NCBI RefSeq assembly: GCF_004022265.1
Contig: NZ_SAVB01000001.1
Location: 124,001-188,000, forward strand
DNA from: Paenirhodobacter ferrireducens
GTDB lineage: Bacteria; Pseudomonadota; Alphaproteobacteria; Rhodobacterales; Rhodobacteraceae
Direction: 5' to 3'
Length of the DNA stretch: 64,000 nucleotides
Below, in pieces: positions 8,344-17,390 of the stretch (position 1 is its first letter; the number at the start of each line of letters is the position of its first letter). The position numbers and the translations under genes are program-made. The notes below the pieces were generated by a model, which was not told where the DNA came from, did not search any database, and saw only the letters and a list, made by a program, of their open reading frames with translations.

Positions 8344-10188
8344 ATGCCGCCCTCCCAGATCACCCAATCCGGCAAGCTCAGCGCCGAGGACCGGGCGCGC
8401 AACATGCGCACGCTGCGCTCGGTGCTGCCCTATCTGTGGCCCGCCGACCACCCCTGGGTGAAGAAACGCGTGCTGATCGCGATGGTGCTGCTGGTGATGG
8501 CCAAGGTGATCTCGGTCGCCACCCCGGTGCTCTACAAGGGCGCGGTCGACAGCCTTGCCGGCACCGCGCGCGACGAGGGGCTGTTGCTGCCGCTCGGCGC
8601 GGTGGCGCTGACCGTGGCCTATGGGCTCGCGCGTCTCGGCTCGGTGGCCTTTGGCGAGCTGCGCGACGCGGTCTTCGTGCGGGTGGCGCAGCGGGCGTTG
8701 CGTCAGCTTGCGCTCGAGACCTTCCGCCACATCCACGCGCTCTCGATGCGCTATCACATCACCCGCAAGACCGGCGGGCTGAGCCGGATCATCGAGCGCG
8801 GCGTGAAGGGCGTCGAATTCCTGCTGCGCTTCATGCTGTTCTCGGTCGGGCCGCTGATCCTCGAACTCACCCTCGTCACCATCCTCTTCGCGGTGCTCTT
8901 CGACTGGCGCTATGCCGCGGTGGTGGTGGTCACGATCTGGGCCTATGTCGCCTTCACCTTCAAGGTGACCGAATGGCGCGTGGCGATCCGGCGCAAGATG
9001 AACGATGCCGACACCGCGGCGAACCAGAAGGCGATCGACAGCCTGCTGAACTTCGAGACGGTGAAGTATTTCGGCGCCGAGACCCGCGAGGCGGAGCGTT
9101 ACGACGCTTCGATGGCGGGCTATGAGAAGGCCGCGGTGAAGACCGGGCAGAGCCTTGCCTTCCTGAACTTCGGTCAGACGCTGATCATCACCGCGGGGCT
9201 TGTCGCGGTGATGGTGATGGCGGCGCTCGAGGTGAAATCGGGCAAGCTGACCGTCGGCGATTTCGTCATGGTGCAGGCCTACATGATCCAGATCACCATG
9301 CCGCTCGGCTTCCTCGGCACGGTCTATCGCGAGATCCGTCAGGCGCTCGTCGACATGGGCGAGATGTTCGACCTGCTGCACCAGCCCGCCGAGATCGAGG
9401 ACAAGCCCGGCGCGCCGGCGCTGACCGTCACCGGCGGCGAGGTCTGTTTCGATGCGGTGAAATTCGCCTATCACCCGGACCGGCCGATCCTGAAGGGGAT
9501 CTCGCTGACCGTGGCGGCGGGGCAGCGCGTGGCGCTCGTCGGCCCCTCGGGCTCGGGCAAGTCGACGATCGGGCGGCTGCTGTTCCGCTTCTATGACGTC
9601 ACCGGCGGGGCGATCCGCATCGACGGGCAGGATCTCCGCGACGTCACCCAGCAAAGCCTGCACGACGCGATCGGCGTGGTGCCGCAGGACACCGTGCTGT
9701 TCAACGACACGATCCGTTACAACATCGCCTATGGCCGCGCCGATGCCACCGAGGCCGAGATCGTCGCCGCCGCCAAGGCCGCGAAGATCCATGACTTCGT
9801 GATGTCGCTGCCCGAGGGCTATGACACCGCCGTGGGCGAGCGCGGGCTGAAGCTGTCGGGCGGCGAGAAGCAGCGCGTCGGCATCGCCCGCACGCTGCTG
9901 AAGAACCCGCCGATCCTGCTTCTCGACGAGGCGACTTCGGCGCTCGACACCCAGACCGAGCGCGACATCCAGGACAGCCTGAACGCCATGGGCGAGGGCC
10001 GCACCGTCATCACTATCGCGCACCGGCTCTCGACCATCGCCGATGCCGACCGGATCGTGGTGCTCGAGAAGGGCGAGATCGTCGAGGAAGGCACGCATGA
10101 GGCGCTTCTGGCGCATGGCGGGCGCTATGCCGCGATGTGGGCGCGCCAGTCGGCCGAGGACGGCGAGACGGAGGCGAGCGCGGCCTGA
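8344..10188 (+). CDS. Atm1/ABCB7-type ABC exporter (fused permease-ATPase)
   Basis: 614 residues with six TM helices (to ~residue 330) followed by one nucleotide-binding domain: Walker A GPSGSGKST near residue 400, signature LSGGEKQRVGIARTLL near 505, Walker B ILLLDEATSALD near 523. The segment HITRKTGGLSRIIERGVKGVEFLLRF is characteristic of the Atm1 group, which exports glutathione persulfide or glutathione-metal conjugates in bacteria and mitochondria. It acts as a homodimer in the inner membrane. The start at 8344 follows GCGAGGATTCC; in-frame ATGs at 8278 and 8299 would add a basic N-terminal stretch and cannot be excluded. Its likely sulfur cargo fits the sulfur-response theme elsewhere in the window, but no shared regulation is seen. 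Confidence 0.88.
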   Translation: MPPSQITQSGKLSAEDRARNMRTLRSVLPYLWPADHPWVKKRVLIAMVLLVMAKVISVATPVLYKGAVDSLAGTARDEGLLLPLGAVALTVAYGLARLGSVAFGELRDAVFVRVAQRALRQLALETFRHIHALSMRYHITRKTGGLSRIIERGVKGVEFLLRFMLFSVGPLILELTLVTILFAVLFDWRYAAVVVVTIWAYVAFTFKVTEWRVAIRRKMNDADTAANQKAIDSLLNFETVKYFGAETREAERYDASMAGYEKAAVKTGQSLAFLNFGQTLIITAGLVAVMVMAALEVKSGKLTVGDFVMVQAYMIQITMPLGFLGTVYREIRQALVDMGEMFDLLHQPAEIEDKPGAPALTVTGGEVCFDAVKFAYHPDRPILKGISLTVAAGQRVALVGPSGSGKSTIGRLLFRFYDVTGGAIRIDGQDLRDVTQQSLHDAIGVVPQDTVLFNDTIRYNIAYGRADATEAEIVAAAKAAKIHDFVMSLPEGYDTAVGERGLKLSGGEKQRVGIARTLLKNPPILLLDEATSALDTQTERDIQDSLNAMGEGRTVITIAHRLSTIADADRIVVLEKGEIVEEGTHEALLAHGGRYAAMWARQSAEDGETEASAA

Positions 10189-10243
10189 TCGGGCCGGCCC
10201 CATCACATCCCGGCGCGCCCCTGCCGGCCGGCCCGGGCCGGCC

Positions 10244-10271
10244 TTGGCAAGTGGGCGCGCTTGCGTATAAG
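10244..10271 (+). promoter_or_regulatory. Putative promoter of the yfgM-like/bamB/der group
   Basis: -35 TTGGCA and -10 TATAAG with a 16-base spacer, ending 28 bases before the GTG start at 10300. Confidence 0.6.
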
Positions 10272-10299
10272 AAGGCGCGACAGATCAAGGAGTCCGCCC

Positions 10300-10956
10300 G
10301 TGGATCAGACCGACAGCTTTATCGAGGAAGTCACCGAGGAAGTGCGTCGCGACCGGCTGTTTGCGGCTTTCCGCAAATACGGCTGGATCGGTGCGGTGGC
10401 GATCGTCGCGATTGTCGGCGGCTCGGCCTATACCGAGTGGCAGAAGATCCGCACCCGCGATGCGGCGCAGGCCTTCGGGGATTCGCTTCTGGCGGCGGTG
10501 CAGGCCGACGACCCGGGCGCGGCGCTGTCCGAGATCCAGGCCGAGGGCCCGCGCGCGGGTGTCGCAAAGCTGATGTCGGCCGCGCAGGCGGTGCAGGACG
10601 GCCGCAGCGAGGCGGCGCTGGCCGATCTCAGGGCGGTGGCCGAGGACAAATCCCTGCCTGCAAGCCTGCGCGATCTGGCCCGTCTGAAGACGGTGCTGGT
10701 TGCCGGCGACACGATGACGGCCGAGGCGCGCCGCACCGAGCTCGAGGCGCTGGCCCAGCCCGGCGCGCCCTATCGGCTGATGGCGCTCGAACAGCTCGCG
10801 GTGCTCGCGCTCGAGACCGGCGACAGCGACACGGCGATCGCCAAGGCCCGCGAAGTGCTGGCCGATTCCGCGGTCACGCCGGGCTTGCAACAGCGCGCGA
10901 CTGAGTTGATTGTGGCCCTGGGCGGTGACCCGGTGGCCGAGACCGCCGCGCAGTAA
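10300..10956 (+). CDS. YfgM-like tetratricopeptide membrane protein
   Basis: 218 residues with a cytoplasmic N-terminal helix (residues ~5-25), one TM helix (GWIGAVAIVAIVGGSAY, ~28-45) and a periplasmic alpha-helical TPR-like domain, matching the tetratricopeptide_2 layout of YfgM. In Escherichia coli YfgM associates with PpiD at the Sec translocon and lies directly before bamB and der, exactly as here. The start is the GTG at 10300 (MDQTDSFIEEV), which follows AAGGAG by nine bases; the longer frame upstream lacks a ribosome site and overlaps the promoter. Inferred role: periplasmic chaperone network or outer-membrane biogenesis support. Confidence 0.85.
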   Translation: MDQTDSFIEEVTEEVRRDRLFAAFRKYGWIGAVAIVAIVGGSAYTEWQKIRTRDAAQAFGDSLLAAVQADDPGAALSEIQAEGPRAGVAKLMSAAQAVQDGRSEAALADLRAVAEDKSLPASLRDLARLKTVLVAGDTMTAEARRTELEALAQPGAPYRLMALEQLAVLALETGDSDTAIAKAREVLADSAVTPGLQQRATELIVALGGDPVAETAAQ

Positions 10957-11010
10957 GTATGCGGTCTGCGCAGGACCGGCACGGGAAACGAAGGCAGGGG
11001 GACGAGAGCG

Positions 11011-12336
11011 GTGAAGCTGATCCGGGGAATCGCTGTGCTGGGCATGGCCGCGACGGTGCTTGCGGGCTGCGAGAAGGAAGTCATCCTGCCGGGCGAGCGG
11101 CTTGATCCGCGCGCGGTGGTGGGCGAGGGCTCGGTTCCGGGCAGCGCGATCGCCACGCCCGAGGTGCCGCGCGCGCTCTCGCTGCCGAAGGCGCAGGCGA
11201 ATGCCGACTGGCCGCAGCGCGCCGGCGGGCCCGGCCATCTGCTGACCAATCCGGCGATCGGCGCCGGCACCACGCATGTCTGGTCCGCCCCGATCGGCGA
11301 GGGCGAAAGCCGCCGCTATCGGCTGGTGGCCGAGCCCGTGGTGGCCGCGGGCCGCGTCTTCACCCTCGACAGCCGCGGTCATGTGACCGCGACGGCGACG
11401 AACGGCGCCCGGCAATGGCAGACCGACGTCACCCCGCCGGGCGACCGTGCCGACGATGCAAGCGGCGCCGGGCTCGCCTATGACGGCGGCAAGATCTTCG
11501 TCACCTCGGGCTATGCCGAGCTTGCCGCGCTTGATGCTGCGACCGGCAAGGTTCTGTGGCGGCAGGGCTTCGACGCCGGCATCGGCGGCGCGCCGACGGT
11601 CTCGGCCGGCATGGTCTATGTCGTGGTGCGCGACGGTTCGGCCTGGGCGGTGCGCGCGGCCGACGGCAAGGTGATGTGGCAACTCGGCAGCACGCCGGCG
11701 GGGGCCGGCATGGGCGGCGTCGCGGCGCCGGTCGTCAACGACCGGATGGTGGTCTTCCCGTTCTCGACGGGGGAACTCATCGCGGCACTGAAGACGCGCG
11801 GCATGACGCTGTGGTCGGCGCAGGTGGCGGGCGCCCGGCTTGGCCGCGGCTATGCCTCGGTCTCCGACCTGACCGGCGAGCCGGTGATCTCGGGCAACAC
11901 GCTTTATGCCGGTTCCTCGGCGGGCAAGCTTGCGGCTTTCGATCTGAACACCGGCGAGCGGCTCTGGACCGCGACCGAGGGACCGAATTCGCCGGTGCAG
12001 GTGGCGGGCGGCTCGCTCTTCATCGTCAACGATCAGGCGCAGATTGAACGGCTCGATGCCGCGAACGGCGACGTCATCTGGTCGAAGGATCTGCCCTATT
12101 TCGTCAAGGAAAAGGTCAAGAAGCAGAACGAGATCTGGGTGCATTACGGCCCGGTGCTGGCGGGCGGCAAGCTGTTCGTCGCCTCGTCGGACGGTCTGCT
12201 GCGGGTCTTCGACCCGGCCAGCGGCAATCTGATCGGCCAGACCGAGATCCCCGGCGGCGCCTCGACCGACCCGGTGGTGGCCGGCGGAACGCTTTATGTC
12301 GTCAGCCGGGACGGGGTTCTGCACGCCTACCGTTGA
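11011..12336 (+). CDS. bamB: Outer-membrane assembly lipoprotein BamB
   Basis: 441 residues including a lipoprotein signal (VLAGC, lipidated Cys20) followed by an eight-bladed PQQ-like beta-propeller with repeated G-LW/YALDA-TG-blade motifs (for example AALDAATGKVLWRQGF, AFDLNTGERLWTATEG, VFDPASGNLIGQ). BamB is a scaffold of the BAM complex that inserts beta-barrel proteins into the outer membrane. GTG start at 11011. It follows the YfgM-like gene by 54 bases and precedes der by 55, consistent with one transcript. The length is slightly above the E. coli protein (392) because of an N-terminal extension, residues ~25-75. Confidence 0.93.
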   Translation: MKLIRGIAVLGMAATVLAGCEKEVILPGERLDPRAVVGEGSVPGSAIATPEVPRALSLPKAQANADWPQRAGGPGHLLTNPAIGAGTTHVWSAPIGEGESRRYRLVAEPVVAAGRVFTLDSRGHVTATATNGARQWQTDVTPPGDRADDASGAGLAYDGGKIFVTSGYAELAALDAATGKVLWRQGFDAGIGGAPTVSAGMVYVVVRDGSAWAVRAADGKVMWQLGSTPAGAGMGGVAAPVVNDRMVVFPFSTGELIAALKTRGMTLWSAQVAGARLGRGYASVSDLTGEPVISGNTLYAGSSAGKLAAFDLNTGERLWTATEGPNSPVQVAGGSLFIVNDQAQIERLDAANGDVIWSKDLPYFVKEKVKKQNEIWVHYGPVLAGGKLFVASSDGLLRVFDPASGNLIGQTEIPGGASTDPVVAGGTLYVVSRDGVLHAYR

Positions 12337-12391
12337 GCCCGGGGCAAAACCCGTGTAAAGCGGCGACTTCGGTCGCACCAAGGAGCGGAAC

Positions 12392-13948
12392 ATGAGCTTT
12401 ACCCTGGCCATCGTGGGCCGCCCCAACGTGGGCAAGTCGACGCTGTTCAACCGTCTGGTGGGCCGGCGTCTCGCCCTCGTCGACGACCAGCCCGGCGTCA
12501 CCCGCGACCTGCGCGAGGGCGACGCGCGCCTTGGCGACCTGCGCTTCATCGTCATCGACTCGGCGGGGCTTGAACTCGCCGAGGACGACAGCCTGCAGGG
12601 CCGGATGCGGCGCCTGACCGAGCGCGCGGTCGAGGAGGCGGACATCTGCCTGTTCCTGATCGACGCGCGCGCGGGCGTGACCCCGGCCGACGAGATCTTC
12701 GCCGACATCCTGCGCCGCAAGAACGCCCATGTCATCGTCGCCGCGAACAAGGCCGAGGGCTCGGCGGGCGATGCCGGCGCGATCGAGGCCTGGGGCCTCG
12801 GCCTTGGCGAGCCGATCCGGATCTCGGCCGAGCACGGCGAGGGTCTCGACGATCTCTATACCGCGCTGCGCCCGCTGGCCGACGAGTTCGCCGAGAAACA
12901 TGCCGCGAACACCCCCGAGGTCGATGTCGAGATCGAGGAGGATTCGGAGGAAGAGGGCGTCTTCCGCATGCCGACGGCGGCGAAGCCGCTGCAGCTTGCC
13001 GTGATCGGCCGCCCGAATGCCGGCAAGTCGACGCTGATCAACAAGATCCTCGGCGAGGACCGGCTGCTGACCGGGCCGGAGGCGGGGATTACCCGCGACG
13101 CGATCTCGGTCACCACCGAGTTCATGGGCACGCCGATGCGGATCTGGGACACCGCCGGCATGCGCAAGAAGGGCAAGATCAACGACAAGCTCGAGAAGCT
13201 GTCGGTCGCCGACGGGCTGCGCGCGGTGCGCTTCGCCGAGGTGGTCGTGGTGCTGCTTGACGTCAACATTCCGTTCGAGACGCAGGATCTGCGCATCGCT
13301 GACCTCGCCGAGACCGAGGGCCGCGCTGTCATCGTCGCCGCGAACAAGTGGGATCTCGAGGAGGACAAACCCGAGAAGCTCAAGGAGCTGCGCGAGAATT
13401 TCGAGAAGTCCCTGCCGCAGTTGCGCGGTGCACCGCTGGTCACCGTCTCGGCGAAGACGGGCAAGGGCCTCGACCGGCTGCACAATGCGATCATCCGCGC
13501 CTATGAGGTGTGGAACCGCCGGATCTCGACCGCGAAGCTGAACATGTGGCTGCAGGCGATGACCGAGGCGCATCCGCCGCCGGCGCCGGGCGGGCGCCGA
13601 ATCAAGCTGCGCTACATGACGCAGGCCAAGACCCGGCCGCCGGGCTTCGTCATCATGGCGACCCATACCGACAAGATCCCGGAAAGCTATGGCCGCTATC
13701 TGGTGAACGGGTTGCGCGCCGATTTCGACATGCCGGGCACGCCGATCCGCATCTTCTTCCGCGATCAGGGCTCGAAGAACCCCTACAAGGAGCGCAAGAA
13801 GTCGATCCCGTCGCGGCTGACGAAACACGTCGAGGCGCGCAAGGCGGCCGAGCGCAAGGGCAAGGCCGCTTCGGGCGGCGTTGCACCGGGCGGCACGATG
13901 CGGCCGGACAAGCCCAAGCCCAAGGGCCAGCGCCCGCCGAAGAAATGA
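12392..13948 (+). CDS. der: Ribosome biogenesis GTPase Der (EngA)
   Basis: 518 residues with the two tandem GTPase domains unique to Der. The first P-loop is GRPNVGKST (residues ~8-16) with switch sequence DDQPGVTRD; the second is GRPNAGKST (~206-214) with GITRDA and [10 protein letters not shown], then NKWDL. A C-terminal KH-like domain carries an extra Lys/Arg/Pro-rich tail (~last 40 residues, ending [10 protein letters not shown]), accounting for the extra length over the usual ~490. Needed for 50S subunit maturation. ATG follows AAGGAGCGG. A strong intrinsic terminator follows two bases after the stop. Confidence 0.97.
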   Translation: MSFTLAIVGRPNVGKSTLFNRLVGRRLALVDDQPGVTRDLREGDARLGDLRFIVIDSAGLELAEDDSLQGRMRRLTERAVEEADICLFLIDARAGVTPADEIFADILRRKNAHVIVAANKAEGSAGDAGAIEAWGLGLGEPIRISAEHGEGLDDLYTALRPLADEFAEKHAANTPEVDVEIEEDSEEEGVFRMPTAAKPLQLAVIGRPNAGKSTLINKILGEDRLLTGPEAGITRDAISVTTEFMGTPMRIWDTAGMRKKGKINDKLEKLSVADGLRAVRFAEVVVVLLDVNIPFETQDLRIADLAETEGRAVIVAANKWDLEEDKPEKLKELRENFEKSLPQLRGAPLVTVSAKTGKGLDRLHNAIIRAYEVWNRRISTAKLNMWLQAMTEAHPPPAPGGRRIKLRYMTQAKTRPPGFVIMATHTDKIPESYGRYLVNGLRADFDMPGTPIRIFFRDQGSKNPYKERKKSIPSRLTKHVEARKAAERKGKAASGGVAPGGTMRPDKPKPKGQRPPKK

Positions 13949-13950
13949 GA

Positions 13951-13982
13951 AAACCCCGCCGTTACGAAACGGCGGGGTTTTT
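13951..13982 (+). terminator. Intrinsic terminator after der
   Basis: AAACCCCGCCGTT-ACGA-AACGGCGGGGTTT: a perfect 13-bp stem with a 4-base loop, running into TTTTT. The A run on the 5' side makes it usable in both directions. Confidence 0.92.
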
Positions 13983-14024
13983 CATTCCGACGGCCCGGCG
14001 GGGGCACGGGCGGAGAGGGCGCGT

Positions 14025-14110
14025 GAGTATTTTTGCCAAGAAAAGCCAAGGGCCGGGAAAACCAGTGGCCGGGCGTTGAAGGCCTTGGTCTTGTCCTGGT
14101 GCAAATACTC
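14025..14110. repeat. Long imperfect inverted repeat between convergent genes (GAGTATTT...AAATACTC)
   Basis: GAGTATTT (14025-14032) pairs with AAATACTC (14103-14110). Inside it CCAAGG (14046 on) pairs with CCTTGG. The outer arms plus the following CCCGCCGGAGGCA closely match the hairpin at 63384-63436. It lies between the stops of der (+) and the TspO-like gene (-). Probable bidirectional transcription barrier; part of a dispersed family. Confidence 0.65.
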
Positions 14111-14131
14111 CCGCCGGAGGCATCCGCCCTC

Positions 14132-14833
14132 TCAGCCCGCGCGGCGCATCCAGGCTGTCACGCCAAGGGCGAGGATCGCGACCCCCGCGCCGGCGACCAG
14201 CGCCGGGTTTGCGGTATTCGCGGCGAGGATGCCGATCAGTGCCCAGATCACACCCGCCGGATAGGCCGCGCCCGGGGCGAGGCGGGCAGTGACGGCAAGT
14301 CCCACGATCACCGTCGCCGCCAGCACGACCCAGCTTGCGAGGCCGAGCGGCAGCAGCCCATAGCCCACCAGCACGGTACCGGTGGCGACCATGGTCGCGG
14401 CGGTGAGCCAGCCCGCGTATAGCCCGATCGGCGCGGCGCGCAGGGGGAATTCGGCGCCCTTCGGCACGCGGGCGAGAGCGGCGAGCGCCAGTGCCGCCAT
14501 GATCCAGATCTGCACCGTGGCGAACACCGGCGCCTGCATCGCCACGGCGAGCCAGCTTGCGCCAAGCGCCATCGACAGAATCAGCGGTCCGCGCGGTGCG
14601 TCCCACTGCGGGTCCTCGGCCCGGCGCATCAGGCCGAAGCCCGCCTGCACGATCAGCGTGAGGAAGATCAGCCCCCAGATCGAGAAGGCCCAGGGCGCGG
14701 GCTGGAACGGCGGGTTCACGACCGGCACCGGGAAGGCGGCCGGGTCATAGCCGCGGAAGTTGCGCGCGCTGTAGGAGGCCGCGGCGAAGGCCAGCGCGGC
14801 AGTGAAGGTCAGGATCGCTTTCAGGCGCAGCAT
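14132..14833 (-). CDS. TspO/MBR-like tryptophan-rich integral membrane protein
   Basis: 233 residues with about seven hydrophobic helices. The motifs FSIWGLIFLTLIVQAGFGL (residues ~43-61) and the Trp-containing helices are typical of the longer bacterial group annotated as tryptophan-rich sensory proteins, distantly related to the 150-residue TspO of Rhodobacter. Function in this longer group is unproven; porphyrin or signal-molecule handling is only family-level inference. The start MLRLKAILTF follows GGGGGAAT; an upstream in-frame ATG would extend into the serS terminator. It is downstream of serS on the same strand but separated by a terminator-like hairpin. Confidence 0.6.
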   Translation of the reverse strand: MLRLKAILTFTAALAFAAASYSARNFRGYDPAAFPVPVVNPPFQPAPWAFSIWGLIFLTLIVQAGFGLMRRAEDPQWDAPRGPLILSMALGASWLAVAMQAPVFATVQIWIMAALALAALARVPKGAEFPLRAAPIGLYAGWLTAATMVATGTVLVGYGLLPLGLASWVVLAATVIVGLAVTARLAPGAAYPAGVIWALIGILAANTANPALVAGAGVAILALGVTAWMRRAG

Positions 14834-14867
14834 GATATTCCCCCGGGGCTTTCCGCCAAAACGCAAA

Positions 14868-14896
14868 GGGCGCGGCCAGGTTCCCCCGCCGCGCCC
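14868..14896 (-). terminator. Probable terminator of serS
   Basis: On the minus strand GGGCGCGGC (14896-14888), an 11-base loop, GCCGCGCCC (14876-14868), then TTTGCGTTTT. 9-bp perfect stem, 20 bases after the serS stop. Confidence 0.65.
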
Positions 14897-14916
14897 CGAT
14901 CTTCAGGATTTTTCGT

Positions 14917-16206
14917 TCAGACCAGAACGCCGTCGACGAGCCGGGTCTTGCCGCCCAGATAGCGGTGCAGCACGGCGGGCAGGGTGACGGAGCCATCCGC
15001 TTCCTGACCGTTTTCGAGCACCGCGATCAGGCAGCGCCCGACGGCGAGGCCCGAACCGTTCAGCGTGGCGACGAATTCGGGCTTGCCGCCCGCGGCGGGC
15101 TTGTAACGCCCGTTCATCCGCCGCGCCTGGAACTGGCCGCAGGTCGAGACCGAGGAGATCTCGCGGTAGGTGTTCTGCCCGGGCAGCCAGACCTCGAGGT
15201 CATAGGTCTTCTGCGCGCCGAAGCCCATGTCGCCGGTGCACAGCACGATCCGGCGATAGGGCAGACCGAGCGCCTCGAGCACCGCCTCGGCGCGCTTCAC
15301 CATGCCCTCGTGTTCCGCGATCGCATCCTCGGGGCGGCAGATCGTCACCATCTCGACCTTCTCGAACTGGTGCTGGCGCAGCATGCCCGCGGTATCCTTG
15401 CCGGCGGACCCGGCTTCCGAGCGGAAGCAGTTCGTATGCGCGCACATCCGGGCGGGCAGCGCCGCCTCGTCCCAGACCTCGCCCGAGATGAAGTTCGTGA
15501 GCGTCACCTCGGCGGTCGGGATCATCCACCAGCCATTGGTGGTCTCGTAGCTGTCCTCGGCGAATTTCGGCAGCTGCCCGGTGCCGAGCATGGTCTCGGG
15601 GCGGACGAGCACCGGGGTGATCGCCTCGGTCAGGCCATGGGTGTCGACATGCAGATCGAGCATGAATTGCGCCAGCGCCCGGTGCACGCGGGCGACGCCC
15701 GACTTCAGCACCACGAAACGCGCGCCGGAAAGCTTCGCCGCGGTCTCGAAATCCATCGCCTTGCCGACCGCCGAGAGCTGGTAATGCTCCTTCGGCGCGA
15801 AGTCATAGGCGCGCGGGGTGCCCCAGCGGCGGACCTCGACGTTGTCGTTTTCGTCGGCGCCCTGCGGCACCTCGTCGAGCGGGCTGTTCGGCACCCACAG
15901 CAGCTTGTCGCGCAACTCGGCGTCAAGCCGGCCGGCCTCGGCCTGCATCGCGGCGACCTCGGACTTCTTCTCGGCCACCAGCGCGCGCAGGCGCTCGAAC
16001 TCGGCCTCGTCGCCGTTGGCCTTGGCGGCGCCCACAAGCTTCGAGGCGGCGTTCTGATCGGCCTGAGCGGTTTCGGCGGCGTGGATCGCGGCCCGGCGCG
16101 CCTCGTCGAGCGCGAGGATCTCCGAGGCGAGCGGCGAGAGCCCCCGGCGCGCGAGCGCGGCGTCGAACTGGGCGGGGTTTTCGCGGATGGCGCGGATGTC
16201 GTGCAT
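14917..16206 (-). CDS. serS: Seryl-tRNA synthetase
   Basis: Charges tRNA-Ser (and tRNA-Sec where present) with serine; cytoplasmic homodimer. 429 residues, the normal length. An N-terminal tRNA-binding coiled coil spans residues ~30-100 ([40 protein letters not shown]). Class II motif 2 is represented by [21 protein letters not shown] and motif 3 by [18 protein letters not shown]. The start [11 protein letters not shown] was chosen because it matches the conserved N-terminus and follows GAGGTGAGC; the reading frame upstream is non-conserved. Divergent from the RND operon at 16416. Confidence 0.97.
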   Translation of the reverse strand: MHDIRAIRENPAQFDAALARRGLSPLASEILALDEARRAAIHAAETAQADQNAASKLVGAAKANGDEAEFERLRALVAEKKSEVAAMQAEAGRLDAELRDKLLWVPNSPLDEVPQGADENDNVEVRRWGTPRAYDFAPKEHYQLSAVGKAMDFETAAKLSGARFVVLKSGVARVHRALAQFMLDLHVDTHGLTEAITPVLVRPETMLGTGQLPKFAEDSYETTNGWWMIPTAEVTLTNFISGEVWDEAALPARMCAHTNCFRSEAGSAGKDTAGMLRQHQFEKVEMVTICRPEDAIAEHEGMVKRAEAVLEALGLPYRRIVLCTGDMGFGAQKTYDLEVWLPGQNTYREISSVSTCGQFQARRMNGRYKPAAGGKPEFVATLNGSGLAVGRCLIAVLENGQEADGSVTLPAVLHRYLGGKTRLVDGVLV

Positions 16207-16319
16207 GGGGCTCACCTCTGATGGTTGCGCCAAAGCGTTTAGCGCGGAAAGATGCGGCATGAAAGCCCCGCGCATGCCGCGCCTTGATCCCGGTCATGGC
16301 GCAAGCCCTTGCGGGGTGA

Positions 16320-16363
16320 TTGCATAATCGTGTATGGGATCACACATTCAAGAACCAGAATGT
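16320..16363 (+). promoter_or_regulatory. Promoter with ATTC-N8-GAAT operator of the second RND operon (candidate SqrR site)
   Basis: An inverted repeat ACATTC-AAGAACCA-GAATGT occupies 16344-16363. It overlaps a putative -10 CACATT (16343-16348) placed 17 bases from -35 TTGCAT (16320-16325), so a bound repressor would block polymerase. The core ATTC-N8-GAAT is the motif I recall for the sulfide-responsive repressor SqrR of Rhodobacter capsulatus, and a SqrR-like gene lies at the far end of this cluster. A second copy is at 54645-54660. Confidence 0.6.
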
Positions 16364-16415
16364 AAATGCCCGGACGCGAGCCGGGATCTGGGCGCCGTAG
16401 GGAAGGGATGCCGAC

Positions 16416-17390
16416 ATGAAAACTTACGTCTTGCCGCTGGCGCTTCTCGCGCTGGCCGTGCCGCAGGGGCTGCGTGCCGAGCAGAGCTTTACCGTGACCC
16501 CGACCGAGGTCGTCGACTGGAAGGCGGTCTATGGCCAGATCGAAGCGAAGGATTCGATCGCGGCGCGCGCGCGCCTTGGCGGCACGCTGACCGAGCTGAG
16601 CGTGACCGAGGGGGACCTCGTGCAGGCGGGCCAGCCGATCGGCAAGGTGGTGGACGAGAAGATCGCCTTCCAGCTGAGCGCGATCGACGCGCAGATTGCG
16701 GCGCTGCAGGCGCAGCTCGCGAATGCCCAGACCGAGCTGAAGCGCGGTCAGGAGCTGAGCGCGCGCGGCATCACCACGACGCAGGCGCTCGATGCGTTGC
16801 GCACCCAGGTCAACGTCTACATGAGCCAGATCGAGGCGCAGCAGGCGAGCCGCAAGGTGACCGAGCAGCAGGCGACCGAGGGCGAGGTGCTGGCGCCGAT
16901 CTCGGGCCGGGTGCTGTCGGTGCCGGTCGCGAAGGGCGCCGTGGTGATGGCGGGCGAGACCGTGGCCACCGTCGGCGGCGGCGGTTTCTTCCTGCGCATC
17001 TCGGTGCCGGAGCGCTTCACCGCGACGCTGAAGGAAGGCGACGCGATCCATATCGACGGCGCGAAAGGCGCCATCGACGGCAAGCTCGTCAAGGTCTATC
17101 CGCTGATCGCGGGTGGCCGGGTCGATGCCGATGTCGAGGTGCCCGATCTCGATTCGGAATTCGTGCAGGCACGGGTGCTGGTGCGGCTGCCGCTGGCCCG
17201 TCGCGAAGCGATCCTGGTGCCGGCGACGGCGATCTCGACCCGCTCGGGCCTTGATTTCGTGCGGGTGCGCGCGGGCGAGGGCACGGTCGAACGCGCCGTC
17301 GTTCCGGGCGATCACCGCGACGAGAACGGCACCGACATGGTCGAGATCATCACCGGTCTCACCGGCGGCGAAGAGGTGGTGACGGAATGA
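16416..17390 (+). CDS. RND efflux periplasmic adaptor subunit
   Basis: 324 residues beginning with a cleavable signal peptide (MKTYVLPLALLALAVPQGLRA). Mature domains in order: a barrel-sandwich half (residues ~45-85, LSVTEGDLVQAGQPIGKVVD), a helical hairpin (~90-155, IAALQAQLANAQTELKRGQE), the second lipoyl half (GEVLAPISGRVLSVPV), a beta-barrel and a membrane-proximal end (EAILVPATAIST). It couples the permease to an outer-membrane duct. The last codons overlap the permease ATG. Expression is probably controlled by the ATTC-N8-GAAT site upstream. The cargo is unknown; context points to reactive-sulfur or oxidative metabolite stress. Confidence 0.9.
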   Translation: MKTYVLPLALLALAVPQGLRAEQSFTVTPTEVVDWKAVYGQIEAKDSIAARARLGGTLTELSVTEGDLVQAGQPIGKVVDEKIAFQLSAIDAQIAALQAQLANAQTELKRGQELSARGITTTQALDALRTQVNVYMSQIEAQQASRKVTEQQATEGEVLAPISGRVLSVPVAKGAVVMAGETVATVGGGGFFLRISVPERFTATLKEGDAIHIDGAKGAIDGKLVKVYPLIAGGRVDADVEVPDLDSEFVQARVLVRLPLARREAILVPATAISTRSGLDFVRVRAGEGTVERAVVPGDHRDENGTDMVEIITGLTGGEEVVTE

